Assembly (NCBI RefSeq): GCF_023715365.1
Contig: NZ_JAMBNZ010000002.1
Location: 310,001-374,000 of the forward strand
DNA from: Georgenia satyanarayanai
Lineage (GTDB): Bacteria > Actinomycetota > Actinomycetes > Actinomycetales > Actinomycetaceae
Direction of reading: 5' to 3'
DNA length: 64,000 nucleotides
Shown here: positions 37,051-48,366 of the stretch, piece by piece
Layout of the letters: the number at the start of each line of letters is the position of its first letter
How positions within the stretch are numbered: position 1 is the first letter of the stretch
Translations under genes and position numbers: made by a program
The notes under the pieces: model-generated
What the model was told of the DNA's origin: nothing
Database searches by the model: none
The model's input: the letters and a program-made list of their open reading frames with translations, nothing else

Positions 37051-38982
37051 TCAGGGTCGGGTGTCGCGCTCCACGGGCCGGTCGAGCGACTGCTCGGCGG
37101 CGGAGGTGAGGGCCGCGACGGCGCCGGCCGCCTGCCGGGCGACGTCCTGCGCCTGGAGGTGGTACTGCTCGACGATTTGCGGCCGGGTGGCGTGGTCGAG
37201 GAACTCGTGCGGCAGGCCGTGAGTCTGCACGGGGACGGCGTGGCCGGACTGTGCCATGGCGTCGCGCACGGCGCTGCCCACCCCGCCGGTGCCCAGACCG
37301 TCCTCGACGACGACGACGAGGTCGTGCTTGGCGGCGAGGTCCACGAGGTCCTCGCTCACCGGGAGCACCCAGCGCGGGTCGACGACGGTGGAGCCGATGC
37401 CCTGCGCGCCCAGCGCTGCGGCGGCGGCAACGGCGGTGTGCGCCATGACCCCGACGCCGACGAGAAGCACCCGGGCGCCGCCGTCCCCGGCGGTCCGGAC
37501 GAGGACGTCGACGTCGCCCTCGCGGCCGATCGCGGGCAGCGCCTCGGGCAGGGCGCCCTTGGGGTAGCGGACGACGGTCGGGGCGTCGTCGACGTCCACG
37601 GCCTCGCGCAGCTCGGCGCGCAGGGTCTCCTCGTCGCGAGGCGCGGCCAGGCGCAGGCGCGGGACGGTGCGCAGCAGCGCGAGGTCCCACATGCCGTTGT
37701 GGCTGGCGCCGTCGTCGCCGGTGATGCCGGCACGGTCCAGGACGATGGTGACGCCCGCGCGGTGGAGCGCGACGTCCATGAGGAGCTGGTCGTAGGCGCG
37801 GTTGAGGAAGGTCGCGTAGAGCGCGACCACGGGGTGCAGCCCGGCGAAGGCCATGCCGGCCGCGGAGGTGAGCGCGTGCTGCTCGGCGATGCCGACGTCG
37901 ATGACGCGCTCGGGGAACTCCTCGGCAAACGGGGCGAGCCCCACGGGGGCGAGCATCGCGGCGGTGACGGCGACGACGTCGCTGCGCTTGCGGGCGATCT
38001 CGACGATCTCCTCGGCGAAGACGGAGGTCCAGCCGAAGCGCGAGGGGGCGACGGGCAGCCCGGTCTCGGGATGGATGACGCCGACGGCGTGGAAGCGGTC
38101 GGCGACGTCCTCCATGGCAGGGGTGTAGCCGCGGCCCTTCTCGGTGATCGCGTGGACGATGACGGGGCTGCCGAAGGCCTTGGCGCGGCGCAGCGCGAAC
38201 TCCATGGCGGCGAGGTCGTGGCCGTCGACCGGGCCGATGTACTTCATGCCCAGGTCCTCGAACATGCCCTGCGGCGCGATGACGTCCTTGACGCCCTTCT
38301 TGAAACCGTGGAGGGCGTCGTAGGTCATCCGCCCGGGTGGGCCGCTGCGCTGCAGCGCGCGCTTGCCCCAGCCGAGGACCTTCTCGTACCCGCGCGCGGT
38401 GCGTAGCGCGTCGAGGTGGTGCGCGAAGCCGCCGATCGTGGGCGCGTAGGAGCGACCGTTGTCGTTGACGATGATGACGAGGCGCCGGTCCTGCGCCTCG
38501 GTGATGTTGTTCAGCGCCTCCCACGCCATGCCGCCGGTGAGGGCACCGTCACCGATGACGGCGACGACGTGCCGGTCCTTCTGGCCGGTGACCTCGTGGG
38601 CGCGGGCGATCCCGTCGGCCCACGAGAGCGCGGTGGAGGCGTGGGAGTTCTCGACGATGTCGTGCTCGGACTCGGTGCGGCTCGGGTACCCGGACAGGCC
38701 GTCACGCTTGCGCAGGTCGGCGAAGTCCTGCCGCCCGGTGAGGAGCTTGTGGACGTAGGACTGGTGGCCGGTGTCGAAGACCACGCGGTCGCGTGGGGAC
38801 TCGAACACCCGGTGGATCGCCAGCGTGAGCTCGACGACGCCGAGGTTGGGCCCCAGGTGCCCGCCCGTCTTGGAGACCGAGTCGACGAGGAAGTCGCGGA
38901 GCTCCTTGGCCAGCACCTCGAGCTCGGGGCTGGTCAGGGAGCGCAGGTCCGCGGGCCGGCGGATGCGTCCGAGCAGACTCAT
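37051..38982 (-). CDS. dxs: 1-deoxy-D-xylulose-5-phosphate synthase
   Basis: The 643-aa thiamine diphosphate enzyme condenses pyruvate and glyceraldehyde 3-phosphate, the first step of the MEP isoprenoid pathway. The TPP-binding motif is [16 protein letters not shown], and DVGIAEQHA carries the conserved Glu of the transketolase pyrimidine domain. The final third is the transketolase C-terminal domain. A GGAAGGGGAG site precedes the ATG. A TAGGGT box at 39019-39024 could be the -10, giving a leader of about 30 nt. No thiamine riboswitch was seen. Confidence 0.97.
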   Translation of the reverse strand: MSLLGRIRRPADLRSLTSPELEVLAKELRDFLVDSVSKTGGHLGPNLGVVELTLAIHRVFESPRDRVVFDTGHQSYVHKLLTGRQDFADLRKRDGLSGYPSRTESEHDIVENSHASTALSWADGIARAHEVTGQKDRHVVAVIGDGALTGGMAWEALNNITEAQDRRLVIIVNDNGRSYAPTIGGFAHHLDALRTARGYEKVLGWGKRALQRSGPPGRMTYDALHGFKKGVKDVIAPQGMFEDLGMKYIGPVDGHDLAAMEFALRRAKAFGSPVIVHAITEKGRGYTPAMEDVADRFHAVGVIHPETGLPVAPSRFGWTSVFAEEIVEIARKRSDVVAVTAAMLAPVGLAPFAEEFPERVIDVGIAEQHALTSAAGMAFAGLHPVVALYATFLNRAYDQLLMDVALHRAGVTIVLDRAGITGDDGASHNGMWDLALLRTVPRLRLAAPRDEETLRAELREAVDVDDAPTVVRYPKGALPEALPAIGREGDVDVLVRTAGDGGARVLLVGVGVMAHTAVAAAAALGAQGIGSTVVDPRWVLPVSEDLVDLAAKHDLVVVVEDGLGTGGVGSAVRDAMAQSGHAVPVQTHGLPHEFLDHATRPQIVEQYHLQAQDVARQAAGAVAALTSAAEQSLDRPVERDTRP

Positions 38983-39018
38983 CGCTCCCCTTCCAGATCG
39001 GTGACAGCACGCTGGATC

Positions 39019-39024
39019 ACCCTA
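39019..39024 (-). promoter_or_regulatory. Candidate -10 for dxs
   Basis: TAGGGT on the minus strand lies 36 nt before the dxs ATG. Unlike many genes here, dxs also has a strong ribosome binding site, consistent with a leadered transcript. Confidence 0.35.
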
Positions 39025-39363
39025 CGTCGACGCACCCGGCCGCGCCCACTTCCCCGCCGACGCCTCCTGTGTCGTCCCCGACACCCCAATCGCCGACACC
39101 TCAGGTGTGCCGCCCCTTCTCGCCGACAGCTCACTTGCTACGGCCCACCCTCGCCGACAGCTCACTTGCTACGGCCCACCCTCGCCGACAGCTCACTTGC
39201 TACCGGCGCCGTTCGCCGACAGCGCGCGTGTTCCGCCTCGAGTGCAGCCGCCACCGCTGCGCGGTGCCTCCGTGTGGCGCCACGGCGCCGCCCTTCCCTC
39301 GCCGACACCCCGCGGTCGGGCACTACGGTGTGCTGAACGTCGCACACCCCAGGAGGCGCACCG
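39025..39363. other. Gene-free interval with degenerate repeats
   Basis: This stretch of about 340 bp between divergent dxs and the DinB-like gene contains no supported gene. It is dominated by degenerate and exact copies of the CGCCGACAGCTCACTTGCTAC repeat (39091-39234). The last 40 bp hold the AGGAGG site of the DinB-like gene. Confidence 0.7.
39091..39234 (+). repeat. Tandem array of the CGCCGACAGCT repeat, 31-bp period
   Basis: Units start at 39121, 39152 and 39183. The first two are identical over 31 bp, and the third diverges after TTGCTAC. Looser copies begin near 39091 and 39214. There are no unique spacers, so this is not a CRISPR array. Confidence 0.85.
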
Positions 39364-39963
39364 ATGCGAGGCGACTACGGCACACCCGAGTTCGACTGGT
39401 CGATCCTCGAGGTACCGACACCGAAGGCGATGGCGCTCGGCCAGCTCGGCTTCTCCTGGCTCGAGCTCGCCGGCCGGCTCACCACCGTGACGCAGGAGGA
39501 GTTCGCCTGGGAGCCGCGCCCCCGAGCGCTCAACGTCGTGCGCCGAGGGGAGGAACGCACACCGCGCACGCTCGGGACCGGCGAGTGGGTGGCCGAGTGG
39601 CCGGCAGGGCCGGACGAGCCCGGCGCGCGGACGATTGCCTGGCTCGTCGCCCACCTCACCGAGACGTACCTCGAGCGGTGGGAGTGGACCTTCGGTGAGC
39701 GGCAGCGGCGCCGGCAGGACGCCGTCGTCCACGGGGGCGTCGACGAGGCCCGCGAGGAGCTCGCCCGCCGGGTGGACGCCTGGCGCACGGGCGTCGAGTC
39801 GGTGCCGGACGCGGACTTCATGACGGTGGGGCTGAGCCAGGCGACGGAGATCGACGCAGCGGCGCCGTTCGGCCACCTCGTCCTGCATCTCAACCGTGAG
39901 CTCATCCACCACGGCTCGGAGATCTTCGTCCTCACCGACCTCTACCGCTCGACCGCCTCGTAG
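39364..39963 (+). CDS. DinB-superfamily protein
   Basis: The 199-aa protein has the four-helix DinB/YfiT-like pattern. Likely metal-ligand histidines occur in IAWLVAHLTETY and in HLVLHLNRELIHHGSEI near the C-terminus. Members include metal-dependent mycothiol- or bacillithiol-S-transferases, and many remain uncharacterised. The AGGAGG site 7 nt before the ATG fixes the start. It stands alone, convergent with aconitase. Confidence 0.78.
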   Translation: MRGDYGTPEFDWSILEVPTPKAMALGQLGFSWLELAGRLTTVTQEEFAWEPRPRALNVVRRGEERTPRTLGTGEWVAEWPAGPDEPGARTIAWLVAHLTETYLERWEWTFGERQRRRQDAVVHGGVDEAREELARRVDAWRTGVESVPDADFMTVGLSQATEIDAAAPFGHLVLHLNRELIHHGSEIFVLTDLYRSTAS

Positions 39964-39965
39964 TC

Positions 39966-39980
39966 AGTAACAACTCAGCG
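39966..39980 (-). repeat. Half-copy of the CGCCGACAGCTGAGTTGTT repeat (TTGTTAC end)
   Basis: AGTAACAACTCAGC directly follows the DinB-like stop codon. It matches the inner end of the right arm at 28171-28184 in the same orientation. Confidence 0.55.
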
Positions 39981-40013
39981 CTCGCGCTGAGGGAGCGCTC
40001 GGCGGCGCAACGG

Positions 40014-40045
40014 GACGGGCCCCGGTCTGTCGACCGGGGCCCGTC
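40014..40045 (-). terminator. Terminator after aconitase
   Basis: A perfect 14-bp stem (40014-40027 with 40032-40045) closes a TGTC loop. It lies 14 nt beyond the aconitase stop on the minus strand and faces the end of the DinB-like gene. Confidence 0.82.
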
Positions 40046-40058
40046 CGTACGCGTGGGG

Positions 40059-42893
<2,835 letters not shown>

Positions 42894-42982
42894 ATCTGCT
42901 CCTCTTGCCGCTTCGCTGCTGCGCTTCTGTCGGTCATCGTCCCACGCGGGTGGAGCCGTCGCAGCAGCCGCCACCCACAAGT

Positions 42983-43000
42983 TATCTCGACATCAAGATA
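42983..43000. promoter_or_regulatory. Palindromic operator candidate upstream of acnA
   Basis: TATCTCGACATCAAGATA is a near-perfect dyad: TATCT and AGATA pair outside, GA and TC pair inside. It lies 90-107 nt before the acnA start in an A/T-rich island. It does not match the AcnR site known from Corynebacterium as I recall it, and the binding protein is unknown. Confidence 0.5.
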
Positions 43001-43052
43001 CTTTGTCGGCCGGGTGAAGTCACGCCGAAGCTCCCGGCGCGTCGTCTCCCGC

Positions 43053-44354
43053 TCAGCTCGCGCGGGGCTCGAGCACCGCGACGCACTCGACGTGGTGGGT
43101 GTGGGGGAAGAGGTCGTAGCCGGTGAGGGCGGTGACCTCGTACCCGTGGTCGACGGCGGTGCGCAGGTCGCGCGCCAGCGCCGCCGGGTCGCAGGCGACG
43201 TAGACGATCCGCCGGGGCCGCAGCTCGGTGAGCGCCGTGACGACCTCGGCCCCGGCGCGGGAGCGCGGCGGGTCCAGGACGACGGCGTCGACGCCGCTGC
43301 CCAGCCCCTCCACGACGGCGGCGGTGACGCCGGCGACGTGGAGCGTGGCCTGCGGGCTGTCGTGGAGGTTGCGACGGGCGTCCGTGACGGCGCGCGCATT
43401 GACCTCGACGGCGTCCACGCGCCCGCTCTCACCGACGGCGCGGGCGAGCGGGACGGTGAAGAGCCCGGCCCCGGAGTACAGGTCGACGACCCGCTGCCCC
43501 GGCTCGGCGCGGACGGCGGCGAGGACGGCGTCGACGAGGGCGGCGGGGGCGTCGCGGTGGACCTGCCAGAACCCGGTGGCGTCGACGCGGTAGGAGAGGT
43601 CCCCGACGGCGGTGGCGACGCGCTCGTGCACGGCCACCCGGGCCGGAGCGCCGGCGTCGCGGCGTCCTCGGCGCCGGCGGGGACCGCGCGTGGCAGCGAG
43701 CGAGCCGGCGGGGTCGGCGAGGTCGACGAGCCTGCCGTCGGCGAGGACGACGACGGGCCCGTCGCTCGGCGCGACGACGTCGAGCCGGGTGCCGGGCCGC
43801 ACGCCGTCCCAGCGGCCGCGGGCGAAGAGCTCCGCGTCGGCGATGGCCGGCACGGCAAGCGGCATGTGCTCGAGCGGCACGACGTCGTGGGTGCGGTGGC
43901 GGTACATGCCCGGCCGGGAGGCGGCGTCGAGCACGAGGTCGATGCGCGTGCGGGTGCCCAGGCCCTCGCGCGCGTCGTCCTCGCCGAGGGGCTCGACGAC
44001 GACCGGGCCGAGGTGGTCGAGCTCGAGGTGGCCGATGCGGCGCAGCGTGTCGCGCACGACCTCCGTCTTCCAGCGGCGCTGGCCCGCCAGGGCGAGGTGC
44101 GCCAGCTCTCCCCCACCGACCCCGCCGGGGCCGGCCTCCGGCCAGCGGCTCGGGACGCGGTCCGGGGAGGCCTCGTGGACGGCGACGGCGTCCCCCCGCC
44201 AGAACTTGCGACCCTCGCCGACGTCGGTGAGACGCACGTCGACGACCTCGCCGGGGGCGGAGTGGCGCACGAAGACGACGCGGCCCTCGACGCGGGCCAC
44301 GCAGTGCCCGCCGTGGGCGGGCGGGCCGACGCTGACCCCGGTCAGGACGTCCAT
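43053..44354 (-). CDS. TRAM-domain RNA uracil-C5 methyltransferase (RumA/TrmA type)
   Basis: The 433-aa protein has an N-terminal TRAM/OB domain (about 1-60) and a C-terminal SAM domain with VVDLYSGAGLFTVPL. The catalytic Cys lies in VACDPAALARD and DPPRSRAG is the conserved turn. It methylates C5 of a uracil in tRNA or 23S rRNA; the exact site is unknown. The position next to the APC-like gene matches M. tuberculosis Rv2689c. It follows the APC-like gene by 6 nt and is probably co-transcribed. Confidence 0.9.
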   Translation of the reverse strand: MDVLTGVSVGPPAHGGHCVARVEGRVVFVRHSAPGEVVDVRLTDVGEGRKFWRGDAVAVHEASPDRVPSRWPEAGPGGVGGGELAHLALAGQRRWKTEVVRDTLRRIGHLELDHLGPVVVEPLGEDDAREGLGTRTRIDLVLDAASRPGMYRHRTHDVVPLEHMPLAVPAIADAELFARGRWDGVRPGTRLDVVAPSDGPVVVLADGRLVDLADPAGSLAATRGPRRRRGRRDAGAPARVAVHERVATAVGDLSYRVDATGFWQVHRDAPAALVDAVLAAVRAEPGQRVVDLYSGAGLFTVPLARAVGESGRVDAVEVNARAVTDARRNLHDSPQATLHVAGVTAAVVEGLGSGVDAVVLDPPRSRAGAEVVTALTELRPRRIVYVACDPAALARDLRTAVDHGYEVTALTGYDLFPHTHHVECVAVLEPRAS

Positions 44355-44360
44355 GGGTAC

Positions 44361-46046
44361 TCAGCTCTCCTCGGTGGGCCAGGGGACGGTGGTGACGACG
44401 GTGCCGGGCAGGGCGAGCAGCCGCGTGCGCAGCCGCTGCGGTCCGCTGCCGAGCAGGAGCCGGCGCCACCAGCGCCTGGCGGTGGTCTCGGGCAGGTAGA
44501 CGACGGCGAGCCCGTCCGGCTCCGCGCGGCGGGCGGCGGCGACGTGTGCGACCACCCCCGCGCCGGTGTCGCCGGAGGGTGCGGCGAGCTCGACGAGCGC
44601 GACGGGCAGGTCCAGCGCGGCCCACTGCCGGCGCAGGGACGCCGCGGCGTCCTCGTCGACCGGCACCGTGAGCGCCTCGACGGAGGTGGCCCGCATCGCC
44701 CGCGCGCAGGTGATTGCCCGCACGGCGGGCCGGTCGAGCTCGGTGACGACGACGAAGGCGCGCACGACCGTCGGCAGCGGCCGGTCCTGGGAAACGTGGT
44801 CCAGGGCCAGGCGCGCGCGCAGCTCGCGGTCGTGTCGGCTCACACCCCACATCATCGCCGACCCGGCTGCGACGGCGACGAGCGCGGGCCAGCCACGGGG
44901 CATGGCGAGGAGGAGCAGGGCGGCGGACATGCCCGTCCCGATCCCCGTCAGCGCCCGGGCGCGGCGCGCGGTGCGGCGGCCGGCGGGCCGGTAGAGGATC
45001 TCGAGCCGGCGCCGCCACTCGCGCCGTCCGGCGTGCAGGGCGAGGAGGGCCAGGAGCAGGACGGCGACGGCGTAGCACGCGACGAGCCGCCACGGCTGCC
45101 CGCCTCCGAGGAGGACGACGGCGACCGCCGCCCCGGCCACTGCGGTGCTGAGCCGGCGTCCGGCCGCACCGGCGGGCCAGCCGCGGCTCGCGGGCCACGT
45201 CGCGGGCGGGCGCGGCAGGCCGGACAGGGCACTCGTGCCCGCGGCGAGCAACCCGCCGGCGAGGACGACGGCGACCCACGGCTCCGCCCAGCCGCCCAGG
45301 CCCGCGTCCGTGACGGCGAGCAGCAGGACCTCGTCGCCGAGCGCGAGGCCGCCGCCGACGAGCGCGAGGACAAGCACGACGGCCGCTCCGGCGGTCGCGG
45401 CGCGCGGCAGCCCGCGCCGGCGGGTGACGAGGAGTGCGGGCTGGAGCACCGCGCCGGTGAGGGCCACGGCGCCGCCCACCGCGAGCAGCTGCGTGAGCGC
45501 CGAGCGGCCGAGCCCGCTGCGGACCGGGGGCCCCGGCGGGCCGCCGCCCGCGGCCGCCCCGGCACCCGCGGCGACGACCACGGCGAGGACGACGGCGGCG
45601 AGGACGCCGAGCCCGGCCGTCACCCGCCGTCGGTCCGGTGGTGCGACGGCGAGCCGCGCCACGAGGGCGAGCGCGACGAGGACGGCCGCCAGGAGTGGGC
45701 GCGGCAGGGCCAGGCCGGTGGTGACGAGGAGCTCGGCCGCGGCGGCCGCCGACGCGGCGAGGAGGAGGACACGCTCGACGAGCAGCGCGGGCATGCGCAC
45801 CCCGTCCGCTCCGCGCGGGGCGTCCTCGGGCAGCTGCGCGAGGGCGAGGAGGATCACGCCGAGCGCCCCGACCGTCCCGAGCACCGCCCACCGGGCGAGC
45901 TCGTCCGCGAGCATGCCCAGGCCGGTGACACTCGCCGCGGCGGGCGCCGCGAGGGCCACGAGCGCCGCGGCCGGCGCCGGGTGGCGCTGCCTGCCGCGGG
46001 GCCGGGCGAGGAGTGCCCGGTGGAAAGCCGCGGGGTCGAGGGTCAC
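44361..46046 (-). CDS. Divergent APC-permease-like membrane protein
   Basis: This 561-aa protein has about ten to twelve Ala/Leu/Val-rich membrane helices (about 20-390) and a soluble C-terminal domain (about 400-561). By position it corresponds to the APC-family permease encoded between the TRAM methyltransferase and ceoB in other actinobacteria (M. tuberculosis Rv2690c). It is about 100 residues shorter than typical orthologs, and I cannot see their conserved first-helix DALSSVAYAPD-type motif. Transport may have been lost or altered. The GTG start has a TAGCAT box 8 nt upstream, so it is likely leaderless. Confidence 0.7.
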   Translation of the reverse strand: MTLDPAAFHRALLARPRGRQRHPAPAAALVALAAPAAASVTGLGMLADELARWAVLGTVGALGVILLALAQLPEDAPRGADGVRMPALLVERVLLLAASAAAAAELLVTTGLALPRPLLAAVLVALALVARLAVAPPDRRRVTAGLGVLAAVVLAVVVAAGAGAAAGGGPPGPPVRSGLGRSALTQLLAVGGAVALTGAVLQPALLVTRRRGLPRAATAGAAVVLVLALVGGGLALGDEVLLLAVTDAGLGGWAEPWVAVVLAGGLLAAGTSALSGLPRPPATWPASRGWPAGAAGRRLSTAVAGAAVAVVLLGGGQPWRLVACYAVAVLLLALLALHAGRREWRRRLEILYRPAGRRTARRARALTGIGTGMSAALLLLAMPRGWPALVAVAAGSAMMWGVSRHDRELRARLALDHVSQDRPLPTVVRAFVVVTELDRPAVRAITCARAMRATSVEALTVPVDEDAAASLRRQWAALDLPVALVELAAPSGDTGAGVVAHVAAARRAEPDGLAVVYLPETTARRWWRRLLLGSGPQRLRTRLLALPGTVVTTVPWPTEES

Positions 46047-46054
46047 GGAAGGTC

Positions 46055-46060
46055 ATGCTA
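46055..46060 (-). promoter_or_regulatory. -10 element for the APC-like gene (leaderless)
   Basis: TAGCAT on the minus strand is 8 nt before the GTG at 46046. It lies back-to-back with the ceoB box. Confidence 0.5.
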
Positions 46061-46073
46061 GGCCCGTACGCGG

Positions 46074-46079
46074 TAGCGT
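46074..46079 (+). promoter_or_regulatory. -10 element for ceoB (leaderless)
   Basis: TAGCGT is 6 nt before the GTG at 46086. The divergent gap is only 39 nt. Confidence 0.5.
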
Positions 46080-46085
46080 GCCGAC

Positions 46086-46754
46086 GTGCACTTCGTCATC
46101 ATGGGCTGCGGCCGCGTGGGGTCCTCCCTCGCCGTCCAGCTCGAGGAGCAGGGCCACTCGGTGGCCGTCCTCGACCAGAACCCCGACGCCTTCCGTCGGC
46201 TGCCCGACGACTTCTCCGGGCAGCGCGTCACCGGCCTCGGCTTCGACCGCGACGCCCTGTCGCAGACCGGGATCGAGGAGGCCTACGGCTTCGCCGCCGT
46301 CTCCAGCGGCGACAACTCCAACATCCTCGCGGCCCGCGTGGCCCGTGAGACGTTCGGGGTGGGCAGCGTCGTCGCCCGGATCTACGACCCCCGGCGCGCC
46401 GAGGTCTACGAGCGCCTCGGCATTCCCACCGTGGCCACCGTGCGCTGGACCGCCGACCAGGTCCTGCGGCGCCTGCTCCCCGCCGGTGCCACGGCCGACT
46501 ACCGCGACGCCTCCGGTCGCGTGTCCCTCCTCCAGCTCGATGTCCACAGCGGCTGGGTGGGACGCCCGCTCGTCGACCTCGAGGTGGCGTCCGGGGCACG
46601 GGCGGCCTTCCTCACCCGCCGCGGCTCGGGTCTGCTGCCCGACGCCGGCACGGTCCTCCAGGATGGTGACCTCCTCCACGTGCTCGCGGTGACCGAGGGC
46701 GTCGAGCAGGTCCAGCGGGTGCTGTCCGCGCCCCCGCGCGAGGAGGAGGTCTGA
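46086..46754 (+). CDS. ceoB: TrkA-family potassium uptake regulatory protein CeoB
   Basis: The 222-aa protein has an N-terminal RCK domain with dinucleotide loop GCGRVGSSLA and a C-terminal TrkA-C domain. Such cytoplasmic gating subunits control Trk/Ktr potassium transporters in response to NAD(H) or ATP. No transmembrane Trk subunit lies nearby. The gene pair and context match M. tuberculosis ceoB/ceoC. It overlaps ceoC by 1 nt (TGATG), with an AGGAGG site ahead of ceoC. Confidence 0.92.
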   Translation: MHFVIMGCGRVGSSLAVQLEEQGHSVAVLDQNPDAFRRLPDDFSGQRVTGLGFDRDALSQTGIEEAYGFAAVSSGDNSNILAARVARETFGVGSVVARIYDPRRAEVYERLGIPTVATVRWTADQVLRRLLPAGATADYRDASGRVSLLQLDVHSGWVGRPLVDLEVASGARAAFLTRRGSGLLPDAGTVLQDGDLLHVLAVTEGVEQVQRVLSAPPREEEV

Positions 46755-47428
46755 TGCGCGTCGTCATCGCCGGGGCCGGCAGCGTGGGCCGGTCCATCGC
46801 CCGTGAGCTCCTCTCCCACGGCCACTCCGTCACCCTCGTCGACCGTCAGCCCGCCGCCATGCGCATCGCCTCGGTGGCCGACGCCGAGTGGCAGCTCGCC
46901 GACGCGTGCGAGATCTCCAGCCTCGCGGAGGCCGGGGTGGACGCCTGCGACGTCGTCGTCGCCGCGACCGGCGACGACAAGGCGAACCTCGTCATCTCCC
47001 TGCTCGCCAAGACCGAGTTCGGGGTGCCGCGCGTCGTCGCACGGGTCAACAACCCGAAGAACGAGTGGATGTTCGACTCCGCGTGGGGCGTGGACGTCCA
47101 GGTCTCCACGCCGCGGATCATGACGGCCCTCGTCGAGGAGGCCGTCACCGTCGGCGACCTCGTGCGGATCTTCTCCTTCCACGGCTCGGACACGAGCCTG
47201 CACGAGGTGACGCTCGCGCCCGGCTCGGCCGTCGCCGGCCGCACGGTCCGGGAGCTCGACTGGGGCCCGGGGTGCTTCCTCTCGGCCATCATCCGGGCGG
47301 GTGAACCCGTGCCGCCGGACCCGGACGAGCGGGTGCTCGCCGGGGACCGGCTCGTCCTCGTGCTCAGTGAGCGGGCTGACCCGGCTGCGCTGCAGCGCCT
47401 GGTCGCTCCCGCACCAGCAACCACGTGA
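46754..47428 (+). CDS. ceoC: TrkA-family potassium uptake regulatory protein CeoC
   Basis: The 224-aa paralog of CeoB has RCK loop GAGSVGRSIA, the VVAATGDDKANLV turn and a TrkA-C domain. It likely forms a hetero-oligomeric gating ring with CeoB. Its last 65 bp overlap the end of the convergent DUF3159 gene, so the two messages are antisense at their 3' ends. Confidence 0.92.
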   Translation: MRVVIAGAGSVGRSIARELLSHGHSVTLVDRQPAAMRIASVADAEWQLADACEISSLAEAGVDACDVVVAATGDDKANLVISLLAKTEFGVPRVVARVNNPKNEWMFDSAWGVDVQVSTPRIMTALVEEAVTVGDLVRIFSFHGSDTSLHEVTLAPGSAVAGRTVRELDWGPGCFLSAIIRAGEPVPPDPDERVLAGDRLVLVLSERADPAALQRLVAPAPATT

Positions 47429-48089
47429 CCCACAGGGCCAGGGCCCACAGCGGGACACCCATGACGAGGCGGGCGGTGCCCAGCCACGCCGTCGACGCGT
47501 CGAGGTAGAGCGGCAGCTGGACCGCCAGGCGCGCGACGAAGAGGCCGATCCACAACCAGGTCGCGGCGGTGTAGCGGCGCAGGCGCGGGCGCTGCTCGGG
47601 GTCGGTGCGCCAGGCGAAGCCCTCCTGACGCAGGAGGGCGACGACGACGCCGACGAGCGGCCACCGCACGACGGTGCTGACGAGCAGGCCGGCCCCGTAG
47701 ACGGCGTTGGTCCACAGGCCCAGGGCAAAGTAGTCCTGCGCCTCGCCCGAGCGCCACGCCCACAGGACGCCGATGACGACGCCGACCACCCCGCCGAGCG
47801 CCTGGGTGACCGGCGTGCCGCCGACGAGCCGGGCGACGACGAGGACGACCGCGACGGCGAGCGACGCGACGAGCGGGGGCACGAGCTCCTGGCCCGCGAC
47901 GAGATAGACGACGACGAAGACGAGCCCGGGGGCCACCGACTCGACGAGGCCGCGGACACCACCGACGGCGTCCGCCACGGAGAAGTCCTCCCCGGCGAGC
48001 TGGCTCATCCGTGAGCGGGTCACCGCCTCGGCGACGACCTCTGGTGCGCTGTCGGGCGCGCCGCCCGGGTCGGTGGGGCCGGTGGTCAT
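47364..48089 (-). CDS. DUF3159 membrane protein
   Basis: The 241-aa protein has a polar N-terminus (about 50 residues) and about six membrane helices. DUF3159 proteins are actinobacterial and uncharacterised, and are usually encoded between trkA genes and an OB-fold gene, as here. The FAWRTDPEQRPRLRRYTAAT loop between helices is the most conserved-looking part. It overlaps the OB-fold gene by ATGA and ceoC by 65 bp tail to tail. Confidence 0.85.
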   Translation of the reverse strand: MTTGPTDPGGAPDSAPEVVAEAVTRSRMSQLAGEDFSVADAVGGVRGLVESVAPGLVFVVVYLVAGQELVPPLVASLAVAVVLVVARLVGGTPVTQALGGVVGVVIGVLWAWRSGEAQDYFALGLWTNAVYGAGLLVSTVVRWPLVGVVVALLRQEGFAWRTDPEQRPRLRRYTAATWLWIGLFVARLAVQLPLYLDASTAWLGTARLVMGVPLWALALWVTWLLVRERPGAAAQPGQPAH

Positions 48090-48361
48090 GAGTCCTCCCG
48101 CAGCAGCTGGTAGGCCGGGTTGAAGATGGTGGGCCGCAGCTCACCGGAGTGGACGACACCCTCGGCGACGAGCCGCCGGCCGGGGGTGATGCCGGGGATC
48201 TCGCGGCGGCCCAGCCACACGAGGTCGACCTCGGTGCTGCCGTCGGCGAGCCGCCCGACGAGCCCCACGGGGGACCCCGCGGGACGGTAGGTGACGGCCA
48301 CGAGGACACCGTCGACGCGGGTGCGCCGGCGGCTGAGGGCCTCGGGCACGGACAGGCTCAC
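48086..48361 (-). CDS. OB-fold nucleic-acid-binding domain protein
   Basis: This 91-aa protein matches a single OB-fold domain with strands such as RTRVDGVLVAVTY, STEVDLVWLGRREIPGITPG and GRRLVAEGVV. Similar small proteins (M. tuberculosis Rv2694c region) are conserved at this locus. It probably binds nucleic acid. The GTG at 48361 lies 5 nt after the DUF3710 stop, inside an operon with dut upstream and DUF3159 downstream. Confidence 0.8.
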   Translation of the reverse strand: MSLSVPEALSRRRTRVDGVLVAVTYRPAGSPVGLVGRLADGSTEVDLVWLGRREIPGITPGRRLVAEGVVHSGELRPTIFNPAYQLLREDS

Positions 48362-48366
48362 GTCCC

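Noticed and set aside
39121-39205. Possible CRISPR array
   Set aside because: The 31-bp units are directly adjacent with no unique spacers, only two to three are exact, and there are no cas genes.
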